Source: an uncultured Christensenella sp. (GTDB lineage Bacteria; Bacillota; Clostridia; Christensenellales; UBA3700). From it: DNA of 15,706 bases. The notes beneath the pieces were generated by a model. The model was not told the DNA's origin. It did no database searches and saw only the letters and a list, made by a program, of their open reading frames with translations. The translations under genes and the position numbers were made by a program. This document shows positions 1 through 7,463 of this stretch, one piece after another. The stretch lies in assembly GCA_910576875.1 (NCBI GenBank), contig CAJTKI010000038.1, positions 1 to 15,706 of the forward strand, given 5' to 3'. Every line of letters begins with the position of its first letter. The first letter of the stretch is position 1.

Positions 1-399
1 ATCGTGATCCTGACCTATCTGGGGATGGCGGCGATGGGGGTTGTCTCGTTTGGGTATCTGATATCGGCAAAAGAAAAATCGTACAACGTCTTGCGCGCGC
101 TCGGATTCGGGAAGCGAAGCATTACGCGGTTGCTGGCGGTTCAGGTCTTTGCGGTCATTTTGATCGAGTGCGCGCTGGGGATCGCCTTGGGCGCGTTGTG
201 CTGCGATCTTCTGGGCAAGGCGATCGTCTCGTTCGACACATCGGCGCCGCTTGCGATCGCGACCGAATGCGTCATGCCGATGGGATATCTCGCGCCGATT
301 CTGATGACGGGCGCGATGCTGTTGCTCGGCGGCGCGATCGTCCTGAATAAGACGCGCGCGCTGTACCGAAAATCGGTTGTGGAGAATAAGATCGCTTAG
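1..399 (+). CDS. FtsX-like ABC transporter permease, C-terminal fragment
   Basis: This is the 3' end of a membrane permease, open at the window's left edge; the frame is uninterrupted from base 1 to the TAG at 397-399. The visible 132 residues begin in a membrane segment and continue with a cytoplasmic stretch containing KEKSYNVLRALGFGKRSI. That matches the loop of FtsX/MacB-type permeases in which a charged EK...LRALG segment precedes the last two helices. Two more hydrophobic segments follow, ending in a basic tail (RALYRKSVVENKIA). Family knowledge: such permeases pair with a cytoplasmic ATPase in lipoprotein release, peptide export or cell-wall hydrolase control. The partner ATPase would lie upstream, outside the window, so the substrate cannot be told. 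The hairpin just downstream ends the transcript. Confidence 0.8.
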   Translation: MVILTYLGMAAMGVVSFGYLISAKEKSYNVLRALGFGKRSITRLLAVQVFAVILIECALGIALGALCCDLLGKAIVSFDTSAPLAIATECVMPMGYLAPILMTGAMLLLGGAIVLNKTRALYRKSVVENKIA

Positions 400-421
400 A
401 CGCTCGGCGTCCGTCATACAA

Positions 422-447
422 AAAAGCCGCCCATGCAGGCGGCTTTT
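422..447. terminator. Bidirectional intrinsic terminator between the permease and serA
   Basis: A perfect 10-base-pair stem (AAAAGCCGCC at 422-431, GGCGGCTTTT at 438-447) encloses a 6-base loop. Read on the plus strand it ends in TTTT after the permease stop at 399. Read on the minus strand it ends in a run of six T after the serA stop at 462. It therefore fits termination of both converging transcripts. Confidence 0.9.
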
Positions 448-461
448 CTATACTTTGTAAG

Positions 462-1625
462 TCAACGGAATGCTTTGACTGCCATAAAGCCGTCTTGCGC
501 GCGCATTTCCTGCAACGTTTTGTCGGACAGAATGCCGTCCAAATCCATGATCATGTAGCCGATTTCGCCGCGGCTTGCGGAGACCAGGTTGGAGATGTTG
601 ATGCCGTCGTGCGCAACGTACGAGCTTGCCTTGGCGATCATGTGCGCGACGTTCTTGTGCAGTACCGTGACGCGCATCGGCGTGGTACGCGGCGCGCTTG
701 CGCAAGGGAAGTTGACGCTGTTGACGATATTGCCGTTTTCCAGATAATCTTTGAGTTGTTTCGCCGCCATGACCGCGCAGTTGTCTTCCGCCTCCGGCGT
801 GGACGCGCCCAAATGCGGGAGCGTGACGACGTTGGGGTTGCCCAGCAGTTCCGCGCAGGGAAGATCGGTGACGTAGCGACCGACTTTGCCCGCGGCGATC
901 GCCGCGAGAATGTCTGCATTGACGACCAGTTCCGCACGCGCGAGATTGACGATGACGACGCCGTCTTTCATCTGCGCGATCGTGTCGGCGCAGATGCTGC
1001 CTTTGGTCGCCGGCGTCGCGGGGACGTGCAGGGTGAGATAGTCGGCGTTGGCGTAGACTTCTTTGAGATCGGCGACGTATTTGACATGACGGTCGAGCGA
1101 CATCGCGCCGTTGACGTCCAGATACGGATCGTAGCCGATGACGTTCATGCCCAGCGAAACGGCGGTGTTGGCGACCAATCTGCCGATTGCGCCCAGACCG
1201 ACGACGCCGAGCGTCTTGCCGAAGATTTCGCGTCCGACGAATTGCTTTTTACCTTTTTCGACCGCTGCCGCGACGGTGTCGTCCGGCGTAAGCGCCTGCG
1301 TCCAGTTGATGGCGCGCACAAGTTTGCGCGAGCCGAGCAGAAGCGCGCAGATCACGAGTTCCTTGACGGCGTTGGCGTTGGCGCCCGGGGTATTGAAGAC
1401 GCAGATCTTTTGTTCCGTCATCTTGTCGAGCGGGATGTTGTTGACGCCCGCGCCGGCGCGCGCGACCGCCGCGACGCTCGGAGCGACTCGGTAATCGTGC
1501 ATGTTGAAACTGCGCAACAGGATCGCCGACGGCTCTTTGCAGTCCGTAGCGACGGTATAGTGATCGGCATCCAAAATGTCGTTGACTTTGGGGCTGATAT
1601 CGTTGAGTTTGAGAATCTCGTACAT
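462..1625 (-). CDS. serA: D-3-phosphoglycerate dehydrogenase
   Basis: Catalyses the first committed step of serine synthesis, NAD-dependent oxidation of 3-phosphoglycerate to 3-phosphohydroxypyruvate, in the cytoplasm. The 387-residue product is the short form of the family. It has a substrate-binding N-terminal half, a Rossmann NAD site (VVGLGAIGRL, residues 141-150), the NLAR segment with the likely substrate arginine R230, and the catalytic histidine in LPHLGAST (H271). A C-terminal ACT domain starts near residue 317 (RVTVLHKNVAHMI) and suggests feedback control by serine. The spacing between R230 and H271 is compact, and the usual EEP signature is replaced by PCAELLGNP, so E259 is only a candidate for the catalytic glutamate. 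The ATG is preceded by AAGGAG, which overlaps the serC stop; only 10 bases separate the two genes, so they form one operon. Confidence 0.93.
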   Translation of the reverse strand: MYEILKLNDISPKVNDILDADHYTVATDCKEPSAILLRSFNMHDYRVAPSVAAVARAGAGVNNIPLDKMTEQKICVFNTPGANANAVKELVICALLLGSRKLVRAINWTQALTPDDTVAAAVEKGKKQFVGREIFGKTLGVVGLGAIGRLVANTAVSLGMNVIGYDPYLDVNGAMSLDRHVKYVADLKEVYANADYLTLHVPATPATKGSICADTIAQMKDGVVIVNLARAELVVNADILAAIAAGKVGRYVTDLPCAELLGNPNVVTLPHLGASTPEAEDNCAVMAAKQLKDYLENGNIVNSVNFPCASAPRTTPMRVTVLHKNVAHMIAKASSYVAHDGINISNLVSASRGEIGYMIMDLDGILSDKTLQEMRAQDGFMAVKAFR

Positions 1626-1635
1626 ACGGTGCTCC

Positions 1636-2715
1636 TTATTTGTTTTCCGATTGGAATTTCTGCATGAACGCGATCAACGCGCGCACGCCTTCCACCGGCA
1701 TCGCGTTGTAGATCGACGCGCGCATGCCGCCGACCAGTTTGTGTCCCTTGATGGACAGCAAGCCGTGTTGGGTCGCTTGTTTGACGAATTCCGCATCCAG
1801 CTCTTTGCTCGGCGTGACGAAAGGCACGTTCATCAACGAGCGATCCTGCGGATTGACCGCATTGGTATAAAAGCCGCTGTTGTCGATGAAGTCGTAGAGC
1901 AGCGCGGATTTGTATTCGTTGATCTTCTGCATCTCGCGGATGCCGCCCAGCTTTTTGAGATAGCGCAGGTTGAGCATCGCCATGTAGATCGAGAAGCACG
2001 GCGGAGTGTTGTACAGACTGTCCGCTTCCGCCTGCGTCTTCCAGCGCAGCATCGTCGGGCATCCCGCGACGCCGTCCGTGATCAGGTCTTCGCGCACGAT
2101 GACGATCGTCACGCCCGCGGGCGCAACGTTCTTTTGCGCGCCGGCGTAGAGCACGCCGTAGCGGGACACGTCGATTTGTTCGCCCAAAATGTTAGACGAT
2201 ACGTCGGAGACGAGCACGCCGCTTTTGAGCCGGGGCAGTTTCGTCCAACGCGTGCCGAAAATCGTATTGTTTTGCGTGATATAGACGTAATCCGTATCGT
2301 CGCGCAAATCCGCCTGCGCGGGGATGTACGTATAGGTTTTGTCTTCCGACGTCGCGGCGAGATGAATGTCGCCGACGTTGAGCGCTTTTGCCGCCTGATA
2401 TGCCTTTTTGGCAAAATTGCCCGTTACGATATAGTCCGCGCGTCCCGTGCCGGTGAGCATGTTGAGCGGGATCGCGTCGAACTGTTGCGACGCGCCGCCC
2501 TGCACGAGCAGGATGCGGTAGTTGTCCGGAATCTGCATGAGTTCTCTGAACAAAGACAGACATTCGGAGTGAATCTCGTCGTATTGTTTGCTTCGGTGGC
2601 TCATTTCGGTCACGGACATGCCGCAACCCTGATAATCCACAAAGTCGCGCTGAGCTTGTTCCAGCACTTCGAGCGGGAGCATGGACGGACCTGCGGAAAA
2701 ATTGTAAACTCTCAT
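1636..2715 (-). CDS. serC: Phosphoserine aminotransferase
   Basis: Converts 3-phosphohydroxypyruvate and glutamate to phosphoserine and 2-oxoglutarate, the second serine-pathway step, using PLP. The 359-residue length is normal. It starts with the family's typical NFSAGPSMLP and contains MSHRSKQY (38-45), the phosphate-binding GGAS (73-76), QNNTIFGT (148-155), DVSSNILG (171-178) and the Schiff-base lysine K195 in YAGAQKNVAPAG. The ATG at 2715 has AAGGAG 5 bases upstream (minus strand; + positions 2721-2726). It is the first gene of a serC-serA operon read from a promoter near 2750-2780. No phosphoserine phosphatase (serB) is present in the window, so the last pathway step must be encoded elsewhere. 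Confidence 0.94.
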   Translation of the reverse strand: MRVYNFSAGPSMLPLEVLEQAQRDFVDYQGCGMSVTEMSHRSKQYDEIHSECLSLFRELMQIPDNYRILLVQGGASQQFDAIPLNMLTGTGRADYIVTGNFAKKAYQAAKALNVGDIHLAATSEDKTYTYIPAQADLRDDTDYVYITQNNTIFGTRWTKLPRLKSGVLVSDVSSNILGEQIDVSRYGVLYAGAQKNVAPAGVTIVIVREDLITDGVAGCPTMLRWKTQAEADSLYNTPPCFSIYMAMLNLRYLKKLGGIREMQKINEYKSALLYDFIDNSGFYTNAVNPQDRSLMNVPFVTPSKELDAEFVKQATQHGLLSIKGHKLVGGMRASIYNAMPVEGVRALIAFMQKFQSENK

Positions 2716-2727
2716 GAGTACTCCTTG

Positions 2728-2754
2728 TTAAAATTTTAATGAATTGAGACAATT
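2728..2754. promoter_or_regulatory. Two short palindromes in the serC leader, possible operator
   Basis: TTAAAATTTTAA (2728-2739) is a perfect 12-base palindrome just upstream of the serC ribosome site. AATTG-AGA-CAATT (2742-2754) is an inverted repeat that overlaps the downstream edge of the -10 box and the expected transcription start. A repressor bound there would block initiation, so an operator is plausible, but no known regulator consensus is recognised. AT-rich promoters can show such symmetry by chance. Confidence 0.35.
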
Positions 2755-2780
2755 ATACTACGTTTATCGAGCGCGCGCAA
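2752..2780 (-). promoter_or_regulatory. Sigma-A type promoter of serC-serA
   Basis: On the minus strand the -10 box is a perfect TATAAT (+ positions 2752-2757), preceded after 17 bases by TTGCGC (2775-2780), which keeps only the TTG of the -35 consensus. The implied start lies about 30 bases upstream of the serC ATG. The leader is thus too short for a T-box or riboswitch, and control would have to act at initiation. Confidence 0.65.
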
Positions 2781-2806
2781 CCGAAAAGACCATTTTTCGG
2801 ACGGAT

Positions 2807-2868
2807 TTGACAAATATTCCCAATCCGATGCGGCGTCGCCGTATAAAGACCGCCTGCGCACATATACT
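2807..2868 (+). promoter_or_regulatory. Possible promoter elements for the nucleotidyltransferase gene
   Basis: The stretch holds a perfect -35-like TTGACA (2807-2812), TATAAA (2842-2847) and TATACT (2863-2868), all upstream of the ribosome site at 2885. None pairs with the TTGACA at normal spacing (29 and 50 bases). The most likely functional element is the TATACT box, with a poor -35 region. The gene needs its own promoter because its upstream neighbour diverges. Confidence 0.3.
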
Positions 2869-2884
2869 ACCCGTGAAATCTGTT

Positions 2885-2890
2885 AAGGAG
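2885..2890 (+). promoter_or_regulatory. Ribosome binding site that fixes the nucleotidyltransferase start
   Basis: AAGGAG lies 9 bases before the ATG at 2900. The reading frame is open upstream to an ATG at 2744, but the Shine-Dalgarno placement and the family's usual N terminus (QAIIMAGG) both select 2900. Confidence 0.85.
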
Positions 2891-2899
2891 AAAGGGTTT

Positions 2900-3610
2900 A
2901 TGCAAGCGATCATTATGGCGGGAGGTTTCGGCAGCAGATTGCGTCCGCTGACCGACCATCTGCCCAAACCGATGGTACCGATCATCAACAAACCGATTCT
3001 GGAATATATCGTCGAGCATCTGCGCGCCTGCGGCATTCGCGACATCGCGATGACGCTGGGATACCGTCCCGAAATCATCATGGACTATTTCGGCAACGGC
3101 GACGCGTGGGACGTCGATATTCGATATTTCGTCGAGACGACGCCGCTGGGGACGGCGGGAGGCGTGCGCAACGCCGCCCGAAAGATGGACGACGACGTGC
3201 TCGTCGTCAGCGGGGACGGGTTTACCAATCTCGATTTTGCCCAATTGGCGCACGCGCACAAGAGCGGCGGTTGCGACGTGACGATGGCGTTGAAGCAAGT
3301 GCGGGACGCGCGCGGCTTCGGTCTGGTGCGTCTGGACGAGCTGGGAACCGTCGTCGATCTGATCGAAAAGCCGTCCGTCCCGATCGGCGGGCTGGTCAAT
3401 ATGGGCATTTACGTGCTTTCGCCGCGCGCCATGCGCAAAATCCCGCGCGGAAAGTACGATTTTGCCAAGGATTTGTTTCCGCAAATGCTGGGCAATATCC
3501 ACGGATTCGTCAGCGACTGCTACTGGTCGGACATCGGCACGCTGCCGTCGTATTATATGACGAATCATACGGTGGCGTGCAACCCGCCCGCGTTCGGATT
3601 TTCTTTCTGA
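2900..3610 (+). CDS. Sugar-1-phosphate nucleotidyltransferase (NDP-sugar synthase), catalytic domain only
   Basis: Predicted to join a nucleoside triphosphate and a sugar-1-phosphate into an NDP-sugar with release of pyrophosphate. The 236 residues begin with the nucleotide-binding signature AGGFGSRLRPLT (7-18) and KPMVPI (23-28). LGTAGG (83-88), the metal-binding SGDG (104-107), EKP (156-158), NMGIYVL (167-173) and YWSDIGTLPSY (208-218) follow. This pattern is typical of mannose-1-phosphate guanylyltransferase and glucose-1-phosphate thymidylyl/uridylyltransferase relatives; the sequence does not settle which nucleotide or sugar. The left-handed beta-helix or phosphomannomutase-like domain found in longer relatives is absent, and the protein stops about 25 residues after the core. 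It stands alone, with a divergent promoter region before it and a terminator after it. Confidence 0.85.
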   Translation: MQAIIMAGGFGSRLRPLTDHLPKPMVPIINKPILEYIVEHLRACGIRDIAMTLGYRPEIIMDYFGNGDAWDVDIRYFVETTPLGTAGGVRNAARKMDDDVLVVSGDGFTNLDFAQLAHAHKSGGCDVTMALKQVRDARGFGLVRLDELGTVVDLIEKPSVPIGGLVNMGIYVLSPRAMRKIPRGKYDFAKDLFPQMLGNIHGFVSDCYWSDIGTLPSYYMTNHTVACNPPAFGFSF

Positions 3611-3640
3611 GCCTATCTCGTTCTTTTCTTCTTCTTTCGG

Positions 3641-3672
3641 AAGTCGCCTGTATGCAAATGCAGGCGACTTTT
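3641..3672 (+). terminator. Intrinsic terminator after the nucleotidyltransferase gene
   Basis: AAGTCGCCTG (3641-3650) pairs perfectly with CAGGCGACTT (3661-3670) around a 10-base loop and runs into TTTT (3669-3672). It lies 30 bases after the stop codon at 3610. Its right arm closely resembles that of the terminator at 422-447. Confidence 0.85.
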
Positions 3673-3833
3673 GCATGCGCGGGCGAAAAAAGAACCGTCC
3701 GTAAAAAATATTTTTTTGCGCGAAGATTGTCGTTTGACGTCGAAAAGCGCCACCCGTGACGAATAACATGCGAATGCGCGGCGATTCGACAAGAATTTCG
3801 CGCACGCGATCGCGATATTTGTGTCACAAATCC

Positions 3834-3862
3834 TTGAATTTTGCGGTTACTTTTATTATAAT
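3834..3862 (+). promoter_or_regulatory. Sigma-A type promoter of rnjA and the long operon
   Basis: TTGAAT (3834-3839), a 17-base spacer and a perfect TATAAT (3857-3862) form a near-consensus promoter, the best in the window. It would start transcripts near 3869, leaving a leader of about 105 bases before rnjA. The rest of the 3611-3973 gap (about 3673-3833) shows no gene and no other recognisable element. Confidence 0.8.
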
Positions 3863-3883
3863 AAAATCGGCATGTTACGGCAT

Positions 3884-3920
3884 GCGGTTCCGCGCGGCGA
3901 AAAGTTGCGCGGAAACCGCG
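3884..3920 (+). promoter_or_regulatory. Strong hairpin in the rnjA 5' leader
   Basis: GCGGTTCCGCGC (3884-3895) pairs with GCGCGGAAACCGC (3908-3920) around a 12-base loop, with one bulged A on the right arm. It begins about 15 bases after the likely transcription start and has no T-run, so it is not a normal terminator. RNase J is a 5'-end-dependent nuclease, so a hairpin near the 5' end of its own mRNA could stabilise it or allow feedback control. This role is inferred. Confidence 0.5.
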
Positions 3921-3973
3921 CCCAGGCATAGACAAGGCGGCGCGGCGAAGGACGCGCACGCAAGGAGAATTCA

Positions 3974-5638
3974 GTGGCAAGAACAAACAAAAATAAGAGC
4001 AAACTCAAAGTAGCCTTTTTGGGCGGCGTCGGCGAGATCGGCAAAAACATGACGGCGCTGGAATACGGCGACAACATTCTGTTGATCGACTGCGGATGCG
4101 TATTTCCGTCGCTCGACGCGCCGGGCGTGGATCTGGTCATACCGGACATGGCGTATATCGCCGAAAACATTGAAAGAATCCGCGGACTCGTCATCACGCA
4201 CGGACACGAAGACCATATCGGCGCGGTGCCGTTTTTGGTCGAAGACTTTCCGCATATTCGGATTTACGGCAGCAATCTGACGCTCGCGCTCGTCAAACAC
4301 AAACTCAAAGAACGCAATCTCTCGATGCCCAAACTCGTCGCGGTCAAGGGCGGAGATCGGGTCAAGATCGATTGTTTCGAAGTGGAATTCATCAGCGTGA
4401 CGCATTCGATTTCGGGCGCGTTTGCGCTGGCTGTGCGCACGCCGGAAGGCATCGTGTTCCATACCGGAGACTACAAGATCGACTACACGCCGATTGACGG
4501 CGAAAAGATCGACCTGTCCCGCATCGCGCAGATCGGAGACGAAGGCGTGCGTCTGATGCTCGGCGAATCGACGAATATCGAAAAGCCCGGTTCGACGATT
4601 TCGGAACGCAAGGTCGGAGAGACGATCGAGCGCATTTTGGTCGCCAATCCGCAAAAACGCATCATCATCGCGACGTTTGCGTCCAACGTCAACCGCATCC
4701 AGCAGATCGTCTACAACTGCGAGCGGCTGGGCAGAAGAGTGGCGTTTAACGGACGCAGCATGAAGACGATCAGCGAGATGGCGCGCAAGCTCAACATTCT
4801 GCGCGCCCAACCCAATACGCTCGTCGACATCGAGGACATTTCCAAGATCGAGAGCGGCAAACTGTGCATCATCACGACCGGATCGCAGGGCGAGCCGATG
4901 AGCGCGCTCACGCGTATGGCGAACGGCGAAGACAAAGCCGTCGTGATCGGCGATCGGGATTTGATCATCATTTCGTCTCAGCCGATCCCCGGCAACGAAA
5001 AGCCCGTGTATAACGTCATCAACAATCTGTGCCGCCGCGGCGCGCAGGTCATGTACGGATCGCTGGAACAGTTGCACGTGTCCGGACACGCGTGTCGCGA
5101 CGAGATCAAACTGATGACGACGCTGCTCAAACCGCAGTGCTTTATTCCGGTGCACGGCGAATATCGTCACTTGCAGCAAAACCGCGAATTGGCGATCGAG
5201 CTGGGCGTCAAACCCGAGTTTACGATGATCCCCGAGATCGGCACGTGCGTGAGCGTGGACAAAAAGGGTCTGCACCGACAGGACAACGTGTCGGCGGGCA
5301 ATATTTACGTGGACGGACTGGGCGGCGTGGACAATTTGATTCTGCGCGATCGGACGCAGATGAGTCGCGAGGGCATCGTCGTGTTGCTGGTCAGTTACGA
5401 CGTGCACGAGCGCGAACTGGTCGGCGACGCCGAAGTCATTCTGCGCGGCGTGGCGATCGAAGAAGACTGTATCCGTTCGATCCGCGACGTCGTGCGCTCG
5501 ATCTTCGAGAGCGCGGACAAGCAGCGCGATCCCGATCGCGCCGCGCTCAAATCCGCGATCCGCAAGCGCGTATCCCGTCTGATCACGAACAAGCTCAAAC
5601 AGCATCCGATGGTGCTGCCGATCCTGATCGAACTGTGA
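3974..5638 (+). CDS. rnjA: Ribonuclease J
   Basis: Cytoplasmic 5'-to-3' exonuclease and endonuclease for mRNA decay and rRNA maturation. The 554-residue product has the family's full length. It shows a metallo-beta-lactamase core with zinc ligands in THGHEDHIG (H76, H78, D80, H81), H144 in VTHS and D166 in TGDYK. The beta-CASP domain contains ATFASN (233-238) and TTGSQGEPMSAL (301-312). HVSGHA (368-373) and PVHGEYRHL (H394) follow, then the C-terminal domain (about 450-554). The usual DSTN of motif 2 reads ESTN here (E198). The start is GTG at 3974, with AAGGAG 7 bases upstream. It is the first of nine closely packed genes, and its stop overlaps the next start as GTGA. Confidence 0.95.
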   Translation: MARTNKNKSKLKVAFLGGVGEIGKNMTALEYGDNILLIDCGCVFPSLDAPGVDLVIPDMAYIAENIERIRGLVITHGHEDHIGAVPFLVEDFPHIRIYGSNLTLALVKHKLKERNLSMPKLVAVKGGDRVKIDCFEVEFISVTHSISGAFALAVRTPEGIVFHTGDYKIDYTPIDGEKIDLSRIAQIGDEGVRLMLGESTNIEKPGSTISERKVGETIERILVANPQKRIIIATFASNVNRIQQIVYNCERLGRRVAFNGRSMKTISEMARKLNILRAQPNTLVDIEDISKIESGKLCIITTGSQGEPMSALTRMANGEDKAVVIGDRDLIIISSQPIPGNEKPVYNVINNLCRRGAQVMYGSLEQLHVSGHACRDEIKLMTTLLKPQCFIPVHGEYRHLQQNRELAIELGVKPEFTMIPEIGTCVSVDKKGLHRQDNVSAGNIYVDGLGGVDNLILRDRTQMSREGIVVLLVSYDVHERELVGDAEVILRGVAIEEDCIRSIRDVVRSIFESADKQRDPDRAALKSAIRKRVSRLITNKLKQHPMVLPILIEL

Positions 5639-6231
5639 GCCGCGCGCAAGCATTGCTCGACGAAACGCGCGCGTATGCGGCGCGGGAGTTTATCCCGATC
5701 CTGAGTGAAGACTGCGAGCGCGTGCTGTGCGATCTGGTCGCGCGGTTGCAACCGCGGCGCATATTGGAGATCGGCACGGCGATCGGATATTCCGCGGCGC
5801 GCATGGCGCTTGCGTGCGACGCGCGCATCGATACGATCGAGCGGGACGAAGCGCGGATCGCGTATGCGTTGCGGCTGTGGAAGGATCTGGGCGTGGACGA
5901 ACGCATCCGACTGCATCGGGGCGATGCGGACGAAATCCTGCCGTCCGTCGTACGCGGGGCGCGCTACGATCTCGTGTTTCTCGACGGTCCCAAGAGCCGT
6001 TACGGCGAACAACTGGACGTCGTGATGCCCGCGCTGAGCGCCGGCAGCGTTGTCGTGTGCGACGACGTGCACTATTTCGGATACGTGACGAGCGGGGAGT
6101 ATCCGCCGCACAAACATCGGACGATCGTCTGCAAAATGCGCGCGTTTTTGGAACGCATCCGCCGCGACGAGCGCATGCGGGCGCAGATCTACGACCAAGG
6201 CAACGGCATCGCCGTCATTACGATACGATGA
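5635..6231 (+). CDS. trmR: SAM-dependent O-methyltransferase, TrmR-like (tRNA wobble 5-hydroxyuridine methylation)
   Basis: A 198-residue class I methyltransferase of the catechol-O-methyltransferase-like family. It shows motif I ILEIGTAIGYSA (43-54), acidic motif II IERD (68-71), VFLDGPKSRY (114-123) and the metal-site region VVCDDVHYFG (140-149). In Bacillus subtilis the relative TrmR (YrrM) methylates 5-hydroxyuridine at tRNA position 34 to 5-methoxyuridine and is encoded beside the U32 proteins that make the hydroxyuridine. The same adjacency here supports that role. The start is GTG at 5635, overlapping the rnjA stop by 4 bases without a clear Shine-Dalgarno, so translation is probably coupled. 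The frame is open far upstream inside rnjA, but only this start gives a normal N terminus. Confidence 0.82.
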   Translation: MSRAQALLDETRAYAAREFIPILSEDCERVLCDLVARLQPRRILEIGTAIGYSAARMALACDARIDTIERDEARIAYALRLWKDLGVDERIRLHRGDADEILPSVVRGARYDLVFLDGPKSRYGEQLDVVMPALSAGSVVVCDDVHYFGYVTSGEYPPHKHRTIVCKMRAFLERIRRDERMRAQIYDQGNGIAVITIR

Positions 6232-7463
6232 ACAAAACGATCGAATTGCTTGCCCCTGCGGGCAACTTGAATAAACTGCATACCGCGCTGCATTTCGGCG
6301 CGGACGCGGTGTATTGCGGCGCGGAAGGATTCAGCTTGCGCGCGCAAGCCGCGAACATGACTTTGGATCAGCTCGAAATCGCGCTCGATCGGACGCACCG
6401 CGCAGGAAAGAAGCTGTATTTGGCGCTCAATATCTTTGCCAACGACGCGGATTTCGAGACGTTGCCCGCGTATGTCGACGCGGTGTCGGCGCTCGGCGTA
6501 GACGCGTTGATCGTGTCCGATCCGGGCGTCATCGAACTGTGTCGGACGCGCGCGCCGAAGACGGAATTGCATTTGTCCACGCAGGCGAATACGACCAACC
6601 GTTACAGCGCGGCGTTTTGGGCCAAGCAGGGCGTGCGGCGCATCGTGCTCGCGCGGGAAACCAAACTGGAAGATATCGCGCGCATGCGGGCGTACTTGCC
6701 GTCGGACGTCGGCATCGAGGCGTTCGTACACGGCGCGATGTGCATATCGTACAGCGGTCGATGCCTGTTGTCCAACTTTTTGAGCGGGCGCGAGAGCAAT
6801 CGCGGCGACTGCGTGCAGGCTTGCCGATGGGAGTACGAGATCCGCGAGCACAACCGCGGCGGTCTGCCGCTGACGATCGGACAGGAAGCGCGCGGCACGT
6901 ATCTGCTCAACAGCAAGGATCTGAATATGCTGCCGTATCTGGACCGACTCGTCGAAGCGGGCGCGGACAGCTTGAAGATCGAAGGACGCATGAAGTCCGA
7001 ATCGTATGTCGCGGGCGCCGTGCATGCGTACCGCACCGCGTTGGACGCGTACCTTGCCGATCCGAAAGGATACCGTTGCGATCCGACATGGCTGCAATGG
7101 ACGGAGCGGATCAGTCACCGCGCGTATTCGACGGGCATGTATTTTGCGGACGCGGACAACGTCTGCGCGGATACGTCCAAGCCGCAGTGCGACTATACGT
7201 TCGTCGCCCAAGTAATCGGCTACGATGCGGAGCGCGGCGCGGCGATCGCCGAACAGCGCAATCGCTTTGCGGTCGGAGACGAATTGACGACGCTCAGCGC
7301 CGATCCGTCGTGCGACGACAAAATCCTGTCGGCGAAGCAAATGTTCGACGAGCAGGGCGCGGCGGTCGCGGACGCGTATCTCGTGCAACAAATCCTGTAT
7401 ATTCCCACGCCGTATCGGCTGGGTCGCGGAGATATCTTGATGAAAAAGGGGACTGCGAAATGA
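6228..7463 (+). CDS. trhP: Peptidase U32-family protein, TrhP-like (tRNA uridine 34 hydroxylation)
   Basis: A 411-residue U32-family protein. It starts with the typical ELLAPAGNLNKL (6-17) and GADAVYCG (24-31), and carries the family signature around 164-200: EAFVHGAMC, SGRCLLSN, NRGDCVQACR. The cysteines C172, C179, C195 and C199 are placed like the iron-sulfur ligands of this family. LNSKDLNML (227-235) and SLKIEGRMKS (248-257) follow. Despite the peptidase name, characterised relatives (TrhP, RlhA, UbiU/V) are hydroxylation factors. TrhP makes 5-hydroxyuridine at the tRNA wobble position, the substrate of TrmR, whose gene lies directly upstream (ATGA overlap). B. subtilis has two U32 proteins in this operon, whereas only one is present here. 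Confidence 0.85.
   Translation: MNKTIELLAPAGNLNKLHTALHFGADAVYCGAEGFSLRAQAANMTLDQLEIALDRTHRAGKKLYLALNIFANDADFETLPAYVDAVSALGVDALIVSDPGVIELCRTRAPKTELHLSTQANTTNRYSAAFWAKQGVRRIVLARETKLEDIARMRAYLPSDVGIEAFVHGAMCISYSGRCLLSNFLSGRESNRGDCVQACRWEYEIREHNRGGLPLTIGQEARGTYLLNSKDLNMLPYLDRLVEAGADSLKIEGRMKSESYVAGAVHAYRTALDAYLADPKGYRCDPTWLQWTERISHRAYSTGMYFADADNVCADTSKPQCDYTFVAQVIGYDAERGAAIAEQRNRFAVGDELTTLSADPSCDDKILSAKQMFDEQGAAVADAYLVQQILYIPTPYRLGRGDILMKKGTAK

Noticed and set aside
495..1667. Open plus-strand frame of 390 codons opposite serA
   Set aside because: Antisense shadow of serA; arginine- and aspartate-rich, with no domain, and it would collide with a clearly conserved gene.
2744..2899. Upstream extension of the nucleotidyltransferase to an ATG at 2744
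   Set aside because: The extension is basic and non-conserved, overlaps the divergent promoter region, and the AAGGAG at 2885 with the family N terminus selects 2900.
3971..5653. Open minus-strand frame of 560 codons opposite rnjA
   Set aside because: It is the antisense shadow of a GC-rich gene with strong codon bias: the product is rich in D, R, H and A with no motif, while the plus strand encodes a full RNase J.
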